Source: Saprospiraceae bacterium (GTDB taxonomy: Bacteria; Bacteroidota; Bacteroidia; Chitinophagales; Saprospiraceae). Taken from it: DNA of 64,000 nucleotides. Of this stretch, positions 9,900-18,300 are shown one piece after another. The notes below the pieces were generated by a model that did no database searches, had not been told where the DNA came from, and saw nothing but the letters and a program-made list of their open reading frames with translations. The first letter of the stretch is position 1. Each line of letters opens with the position of its first letter. The position numbers were made by a program, and so were the translations under genes. The stretch spans positions 1-64,000 of the forward strand of contig JANQLV010000050.1 in the NCBI GenBank assembly GCA_028280415.1. Reading direction: 5' to 3'.

Positions 9900-12272
9900 A
9901 TGAACAGGAAATTTTCACCTTTATTAAAACAAGTTATTTCTAACAGCAGGAAAGAAGCTATTGATTTGGGGAATGACTATATTGGTGTTGAGCACATAGT
10001 ATTAGGTATTTTTCGGGAAAAAGATAGCCTTGCTGTAGAAGTATTCAAATCTTTGGATATTGATCTTTATGAAATCAAGGATTTTTTGCATGAGTTGATT
10101 CCAGAAAAAGGCAAGGTAGAAGCTAAAATTAATCTAGGCAATTTGCCATTGAACAAGCAAGCTGAAAAAGTATTAAAGTTCAGTTTCCTCGAAGCTAAAT
10201 CCATGGATTCATTAGTCGTTGAGCCGGAGCATTTAATATTATCGATTTTAAAAGATAAAGAAAATACAGCCAGTGCCCTTTTTAAAAGATTTGATGTAAA
10301 CTATGAAACCTATAAGACTGAGCTGGATTATTTAAACCCCATTGAAAACCCCGTAAAAGAACAAATAACTATGACTCCCAATGATCCTTATGAAGAAGAA
10401 GATGAACCTCGTTATAAACGTCGAGGAAGCTCCAGATCCCGTACTCCTGTACTGGATAATTTTGGTCAGGATATTACCAAACTGGCAATAGAAAATCGTT
10501 TGACCCCGTTTATTGATAATAAAAAATACCTGGATCAAATTTCTATTTTATTGAGCAGGCGCCGGGGAAGTAATCCCGTATTGATTGGCGCTCCGGGGAT
10601 TTATCCCAGAAATATCATCGACAGCCTGGCGATGTCTATTGTCGACCGGAAAATCAACCGAAGGTTTTTTAATTATCGCATTGTCGAGTTTGACCAGGAC
10701 GCCTTGATATCCGGCACGGATAATAGTCAGCAAATTATCAAACGGGTAGTGGCAATCAAAAATGAGCTGGAAAAAAACAACGATGTCGTTTTGTATATCA
10801 ATGATATTCAAAGTGTATTAGGAGTTGATCGCAATAATAATTTTCACGCCGGAGCAAATGTGCTGAAAAAAGCTATCGCGATGGGACATATCCGTGTGAT
10901 TTGTTCTGCTACCCCCGATGCTTATCGAAGTTTTATCGAACGACAGCCCGGCATGGATAAATCCTTTCAAATGGTAATCATCAATGAACCCTCACTAGAT
11001 GAAACACTTGCCATACTGGATAAGCTCAAACCCAAGTATGAAGAATTTCATAGTGTTTCTTTTTCCGATGAGTCCATCAAAATCTGTTTAGAACTTAGTG
11101 ATCTCTATATTCGCGATCAATATCTGCCTGATAAAGTAATAGATGTGTTAGACGAGGTAGGCGCAAGAGTGCATTTGAAAAACGCTCATGTTCCCAAGCA
11201 TATTGAAGAACTTGAAAAACGTATTGAAGCGCTCAAAGAAACCAAGAATCAGGCCGTCAAGAATCAACAATATGAAAAGGCTGCAGATTTGAGAGATGAC
11301 GAATCCAAGCTAGTACGCCAGCTAGAATTCGCTAAAGTTGAATGGGAAGAAGAAACAAAGCACAAAAGGTTTCCGATCGAAGAAGCAGATATTTATGAAC
11401 TCTTTCAAAATCTTACCGGCCTCAATGAGGATGACCTACACAACAGAGTACCTTTGGCTGAGATACCTAATGAACAGACTACTGTGGACGATGATTTCAT
11501 CGCATATGAAGAAAATCGAGGTTCTAATTTTTATAAAGAAAAAGTCGAGGAATACGATCTTGAAAATAAAGCTTCCATTAAGCTGGAAAACGTACCCGAG
11601 CATTTATTGACTAGTTTACAGCAATACATTTTATACTTCAGGGATTATCTGAAAAAAGTGAAGGGCCAGGAAATCTTTTTTGATGTAACTAAGGTAGATG
11701 ATGGTTTGAGGTTGAATATAAAACCGGATGAGGTACACGATTTTGAGCAATTGAATAGCTGGCTCAATGAATACCTGGATTATATTAGTAAAACAACAGA
11801 AGAGTTTGCTGTGAATTTTGAGACGGAGATTAATGAGCAGGAAGCGCAAGTCGTGATGGCAGAAATAAAAAACCAGATCCGTTTCATGGAAAGTCAAATT
11901 GAAATCCTGCAATTACAGATGAAAAATTTACCGGAAGATGAAAAGCTCATCAAAAAAATATCGGTAAATATTTCGGAAAATCAGAAACAATTGATCGAGC
12001 AGGGTTATGGGGATCAAAGTGTTTTCAAGCACCAGCTCCGGGCACATATCAGCAAAGGCGATATCAAAAAAGTACTGGAAGAATTACTCAAATATGCAAA
12101 TGCTCATAAAGAGATGCCTGCTGAGATTCAAAAAGAAATCCTGCTTTTTAATTCGCGTTTGTCTGATCTGGATATGAAATCCCGAACGGGAACAATCACA
12201 CTTGATGAAGAAAGGAAAGAAAAGCAAAGAATTCTGGGTTCATTAATCGATTTTATCGATCAGCTGAATTAA
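9900..12272 (+). CDS. Catalytically dead ClpC-like protein fused to an EAD11-like C-terminal domain
   Basis: 790 residues. Residues 1-145 form a clear Clp-N double repeat (IGVEHIVLGIFRE; VEPEHLILSILKD). Residues 184-426 align along their whole length with the first AAA ring of ClpC (LDNFGQDITKLA, LSRRRGSNPVLIG, LPDKVIDVLDE), but Walker A GEPGVGKS is GAPGIYPR (230-237, no Lys), Walker B DE is Asn301-Asp302, the pore-loop KYRGQ is DNSQQ (274-278) and the arginine-finger RR is Lys354-Ser355. A UVR-like M segment follows (437-475). The second AAA ring is absent. It is replaced by an alpha/beta segment (about 562-640), a coiled coil (about 645-700) and a terminal helical module (about 707-790: SKGDIKKVLEELL, LLFNSRLSDLD, ERKEKQRILGSLIDFIDQL) that resembles EAD11. 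I infer a non-ATPase scaffold or adaptor, perhaps recruiting conflict-system effectors or Clp substrates. The EAD11 call is from memory of the motif and needs a profile search. Confidence 0.85.
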   Translation: MNRKFSPLLKQVISNSRKEAIDLGNDYIGVEHIVLGIFREKDSLAVEVFKSLDIDLYEIKDFLHELIPEKGKVEAKINLGNLPLNKQAEKVLKFSFLEAKSMDSLVVEPEHLILSILKDKENTASALFKRFDVNYETYKTELDYLNPIENPVKEQITMTPNDPYEEEDEPRYKRRGSSRSRTPVLDNFGQDITKLAIENRLTPFIDNKKYLDQISILLSRRRGSNPVLIGAPGIYPRNIIDSLAMSIVDRKINRRFFNYRIVEFDQDALISGTDNSQQIIKRVVAIKNELEKNNDVVLYINDIQSVLGVDRNNNFHAGANVLKKAIAMGHIRVICSATPDAYRSFIERQPGMDKSFQMVIINEPSLDETLAILDKLKPKYEEFHSVSFSDESIKICLELSDLYIRDQYLPDKVIDVLDEVGARVHLKNAHVPKHIEELEKRIEALKETKNQAVKNQQYEKAADLRDDESKLVRQLEFAKVEWEEETKHKRFPIEEADIYELFQNLTGLNEDDLHNRVPLAEIPNEQTTVDDDFIAYEENRGSNFYKEKVEEYDLENKASIKLENVPEHLLTSLQQYILYFRDYLKKVKGQEIFFDVTKVDDGLRLNIKPDEVHDFEQLNSWLNEYLDYISKTTEEFAVNFETEINEQEAQVVMAEIKNQIRFMESQIEILQLQMKNLPEDEKLIKKISVNISENQKQLIEQGYGDQSVFKHQLRAHISKGDIKKVLEELLKYANAHKEMPAEIQKEILLFNSRLSDLDMKSRTGTITLDEERKEKQRILGSLIDFIDQLN

Positions 12273-12285
12273 ACACCTGCCTGAA

Positions 12286-12318
12286 AAAGCCTCCCGAAAA
12301 TAAATTCCAGGAGGCTTT
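12286..12318. terminator. Bidirectional intrinsic terminator
   Basis: A perfect 9-bp stem (AAAGCCTCC at 12286-12294, GGAGGCTTT at 12310-12318) lies between two convergent genes, the ClpC-like protein and the TSP3 protein. A-rich sequence precedes it and T-rich sequence follows, so it can serve both strands. Confidence 0.8.
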
Positions 12319-12347
12319 CGATAGAGAAGTTATTTGAAAATCTAAAC

Positions 12348-15300
12348 TTACATTTTAATAAATTTCACAGATTCAATTTTGCCTTTATAATGAAACTGGA
12401 TAGTATAAGTTCCCTGCGGTAAATCCGAAACATCCATGATCGTTTGATCGTTGTTTGCCAAATGGCTGAGTACTTTCAAACGTTTCCCGGATACATCAAA
12501 TACCGAAGCACTTACCATACCATTGATGTTTTTAAATGTAATCGTGGCAAACTGTTGTTCTTTCACCGGATTAGGATATACACTGATTTTCGAAACCTGA
12601 CAATCCAATTCTACTATCTCCACATTTGAATATTCAAAACTTCCATCCAGGTTAAGCATTTTTAAGCGGTAGTAATTAGCCGAAACGGCTTCTTTATCTG
12701 TAAAGCTATAATTGGTCAATTCATCTCCACCCCGGCCGGTAATGTCGGCAATTAACTCAAAGTGAATACCGTCATGACTTCGCTGCAAGCTGTAATGACT
12801 AAAGTTTTCTTCCTGAGCCGATGCCCAATTGAGCAGTACATCACAATCCTGCTCCCGAGCTTCGAAGCGGATCAAATCAACCGGTAGCGGTGCGTATGAT
12901 AAAAGAATACCGGCCGTGCCCCCATCAAGGCTCGTCAACCCTGAGAACGTAACGTAGTTTTTACCATTTCCAACAGAAGCCGCTGTACCATCTGTATTCC
13001 CGGTATTGGTATCGTCGATACCATCAGGATCATTGGAGGAAATATCCGTACTGCCCGTTACCCCGGAACTTGTAATATCCCCAATACTCAAGCCTCCGTT
13101 TTTGCTAAACCAATAAAAGTCGCGTGTTACCGGCCCTGTCAACGTCGCCTCCAGTGCATCTGCGGCGGCTCCCAATTCATTCATTTCAGAAGCTTGGAAG
13201 TAAAATTTTACATCAAAAGTACTCCCCGTAGTCGGTGTACCTTTCAGTGCTACCTGCCAATCCCTTTCCAGTACAAAGTTGGCATCACTTGTACCGATTA
13301 CATGTCTATTCGTCCGATCATTTTCAACTTTGAGTTCTACATAATCTATCAGTTCATTCATAGGAACAGTATTGGGACTTCCGGCAGCATTTCTCAAAGC
13401 AAAGAGGTAATTTTCCGGTTCTAATGGATTGAAGAAATAATACCAGCCATCACCGGGCGTACAGTAAGTCGTAGCGCGAATAATTTTAGTGTCCGCCATA
13501 TCAACATGTGTGGTACCATTGAACTCGTAATCGGTAGTTGTTCCGGCAGATTGTTCTGAGATGGCATAATACACCTGAGGCGTAGCACAGTCAATTAACA
13601 CATCTCTGAAATCAGGCTGACCATCCCCATTATCGTTATTTGGAAAAATTTCAGAAGGATCGTTTCCACTGGTTGGTGTACTTCCTGTAGTCCCCAGACC
13701 TTCAATTCCGTTATCATTAATCGGAGTTTTATAACTGGTCACCAATGGGCTGTTCGTATCATCGTCAAAACAATCTTTTAATCCATCTTTATCTAAATCC
13801 GAACCGTCACAGGTGCCAATGCTTGCATCTACTCTTGAATCGCCATCCAGCAAATCATCCCAGGCCTCTTGTTCGTCCGCAATATTATCTCCATCACTAT
13901 CCCAATCCAGATAATCCGGGATACCATCATTGTCATGATCGTAAAGTGTACTTTCGGAATCCATGGTATTTTCATCTATTCCCGTTCCGCCGAAACCGAG
14001 ATCATTATCATAAGCATCATCTAATCCATCACCATCCGTATCCGTATTGCTTGGCAAGTTATACCCGGGGGTATTCTGCGCTTCCACATTATCTACAATT
14101 CCATCATCATCCGCATCGATGTCCAAAAAGTCCGGATGAACATCTTCATCTGTATCTCCAAGGGTATAAAGTTCGGGAAAGCCATCGAAGTTGCTATCCT
14201 CTGTATCGATCATCGGAGTGCCGTCTCCGGAGCTTATCAGGGCTCCATCATTAGCAGCATCACCATCGTAAGTAGGAGACCAGCCATCCTGATCCCCGGT
14301 ATCAAAAACAGTTGGATTTGCAGGATTATAATCGTCTACCAAGCCATCGCCATTAATATCCACACCGCCTGCTTCAATAATATCTACAATACCATCATTG
14401 TCTGCATCCAGATCAAGGTGATTGGGATTAGCATCTGTATCTGAGTGTACAACATTTGTGCTGCCGGAGATCATTTTCTCTGTATTGTCGACGCGGCCAT
14501 TCCCATCATCGGCAGAAGTTTTAACCAGAGCAATGCCATTGGCACCAATTCCACCGGGACCATCACTCGCATTTTCATCATAAATATCTGCTAAACCATC
14601 TTCATCCGCATCCCAGGGCAAAGCTTGCGTATCAACAATGCCATCACCGTCATCATCTGCTCCGCCTGCTTCTATAATATCCGGGATACCATCATTATCC
14701 GCATCCAGATCAAGTCCGTCATGATGCCCGTCACCATCAAAATCAAGGGAGGCTCCGGAATTTCCACCCTGCCAGATTCCAGTACCATTTGTTTCTACCA
14801 GAGCAGTACCATTCGTGCCTGTACTTCCGGGACCATCGCTGGCATTTTCATCATAAATATCTGCCAGACCATCATTATCAACATCCAGGTCAGCATCCAC
14901 CCGGCCATCGCCATTGGTATCTATACCACCCGCTTCTACAATATCCGGGATGCCGTCATTATCCGCATCCAGATCGAGATAATTTACAATGCCATCCGCA
15001 TCCGTATCCGCATTAGGGATATCCGTTCCTATGGTGGAAGGAGTACATGCTCCAAGCACACAATTGCTATCGTAATCGTCCACTAAACCATCAGCATCCG
15101 TATCCGTTGTATTATCTGCACGACCATCGCCATTGATATCAATACCACCGGCTTCAACGATATCGGGAATACCATCATTATCCGCATCCAGATCGAGCCC
15201 GTCGACCTGTCCATCACCATCAGAATCCAACAGATCGCCATCTGTACCATTTAGCCATGATCCAGTATTATCTGTTTCTACTAATGCCGTACCATTCGTG

Positions 15301-18300
15301 CCGCTTGATCCGGAACCATCAGAAGCATTTTCATCATAAATATCTGCCAGACCATCGCCATCCTGATCAAGACTAATATCTACTTTTCCATCATTATTAA
15401 TATCTGCCCCGCCGGCTTCAATAATATCCGGGATACCATCATCATCCGCATCCAGATCGACGTAATCTTTCCGACCATCATTATCGGTATCGAGGTTTGG
15501 GATATCCGTCCCGGTCGTAGCCGGTGAGCAAGCCGCTATCAGACACTGGCTATCATAATCATCTACCAGACCATCGCCATCTGTATCCGTTGTATCATCT
15601 GCGCGGCCATCGCCATTGGTATCAATACCGCCGGCTTCAACAATATCCGGAATACCATCGTTATCGGCATCCAGATCAAGATAATCGGGAATGCCATCCA
15701 GGTCAGTATCATATAAATCGTTGATACCATCCCCATTCGTATCCGTAAAATCAGGGAAGCCAGGGGTGATATCATTATCATCCTGAAAGTTTGGAACACT
15801 ATCACCGTCTGCGTCGCCAACAGGATTAAACCCAGTTCGGCCATCTTCCTCCGCATTGGGAATTCCATCATTATCCAAATCAATATCCGAAGTTTCCCGC
15901 CAGTCTCTTTCCGTCGTTCCAGTATCATCAAAATCGACATAGCTGGAAGGTGTAAGATTAGTGTTCGTCGGATCGAATGAGGCAGTATTATTATCATAAC
16001 CATCATCCAGACCATCCTGATCACTATCCGTTCCCAGATATTGTCCAGTATTCGAATTGGAGCTATTATCTCCTATTCCATCTCCATCCGTATCATGACC
16101 TTCAATACTATCTGTTTCCAGATCGTTATCCGAGTCTGTATCTACATAATCAGCACCATCACTCGTACCATCTGTATTTTCGGGACTTATCCCTGCACCA
16201 CCAAAAGCACCTATCGTTCCTCCGTTCTCATAAGCATCATTAAGACCATCGTTATCACTATCTGTAGTTGGAGCGGTGTAAGCACTCGTTGCCTGACCTT
16301 CACTATTGTCCACAATTCCATCATCATCCGCATCAATATCCAGCCAGTTAGGTAAACCATCTCCATCAAAGTCGGGTTGATTTGCTCCTGTTGAAAAATC
16401 AGCTATTGTATTTACATCTGTTCCATCGGTAGTTGAGGTAAGTACACCAGCATCATAATTATCTTCCCAACCATCCTCATTTGCATCAGTTCTTGTTCCA
16501 GCAACAGAACCATCATCCGCCTGACCATCGCCATTTCCGTCCTGTCCTCCAGACTCAATGACATCGGTAATCCCATCATTATCACTATCTATGTCCAAAT
16601 GATTAGGATTTGTATCTCCATCAAAATCAATTGCATTATCATCCAGATTATTGTCTACCAAAGGACTGGCCGTGATTGCATCTGACCAACCATCGACATT
16701 GGCATCTCCCGTTGAAGGGCTAAGCATATCATCAGCCATCCCGTTTCCATCTGTATCTACTCCTCCCACTTCAACCAAGTCGGCAATACCGTCATTATCA
16801 CTGTCGAGATCGATATAATCCAATTGTCCATCACTGTCTGTATCCGGGTTTGGAATTGCAATACCGGTAACCGCACAAGCCGAATAGCTAATAAAGTATA
16901 CTCTGGCTCTTCTACTGCCACCTGTTCGTTCAATTCTTAAATATCTGGCATTTCCGGAAAGTGTATAAGTAAGCGTCTCTGTAGTTGAATTATTTGCATT
17001 AATCGTCAAGACTTCCGCATTGGTATAACTTGCATCAAATTCAGACTGGGTGATTGTAATTTCCGAGCTTCCACTGGATGCATGATTATGAGAAAGCCTC
17101 AGGCTAAGCTCTGTTCCATTGGTCAAGGTTGTCCCCATATCAATATCCAAGCGTGCTCCAAGTCCCCGAATTTGAGCATAATTTGAATTGTCTGTATCTA
17201 CAGCTCTGGAAGGATTGTTAACTGTAGCTACACCCTCTGATGCAGAGGCTCCTGTTTCGACATTAGTTATATTGCCAGTCCCCGTACAATCCGGATCATA
17301 GACATCATCTAATCCATTATTATTGGCATCCGTATAATTATCTGCTTTTCCATCATCATCAATATCAGTTCCTCCGGCTTCTATAATATCCGGAATTCCA
17401 TCATTATCCGAGTCTAAATCTACATGATCGGGAATTCCATCCAGGTCGGAGTCATAGACATCATTAATACCATCACCATTTGAATCCGTAAAGCCCGGGA
17501 AACCAACAGTCAGCTCACTATCGTCCCGAAAATTGAAAATACCATCCCCATCCTCATCTCCGACGGGATTAAATCCGGTTCCTCCGTCCTCATTTACATT
17601 GCTAATACCATCGTCATCCAAGTCAATATCCAATGTTTCTCTCCAATCCCGTTCTGCTGTTCCAGTATTATCAAAATCAACATAACTGGAAGGTGTAAGG
17701 TTGGTATTCGTCGGATCAAGTGATGCGGTATTATTATCATAACCATCGTCCAGACCATCCTGATCGGTATCCGTCCCCTGGTATTGTCCCAGGTTAGAAT
17801 TGGAGCTATTATCCCCCACTCCATCACCATCCGCATCATGCCCCTCGATACTATCTTCCTCTCCATCATTATCTGCATCAAGATCGAGATAATCCGCTCC
17901 ATCTGCTACTCCATCCGTGTTTTCCGGTATGATCCCTGCTCCACCAAAACTTCCGACTGTTCCAATATTTTCATAAGCATCATCAAGGCCATCCCCATCT
18001 GAATCGACAGTCGGGCTTGCATAAGCATCCGTCGCCTGCCCTTCGCTATTGTCTACAATGCCATCATCGTCTGCATCAATATCCAGCCAGTTTGGTAAAC
18101 CATCGCCATCAAAATCCGGTTTTCCTCTTCCAATACTGAAGTCAGCCATACTATTAGCATCTATCCCATCGGCAGTAGAAATAATTGTTCCTTCATCATA
18201 ATTATCCTCCCAGCCATCGTAGTTGCCATCCGTGACCGTTCCAGCACCATCATCTGCCTGTCCATCACCATCTCCATCCTGACCACCAGACTCAATTACA

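Noticed and set aside
9900-12272. A functional ClpC ATPase
   Set aside because: All ATP-binding and hydrolysis motifs are altered and the second AAA ring is missing, so the usual clpC name would mislead.
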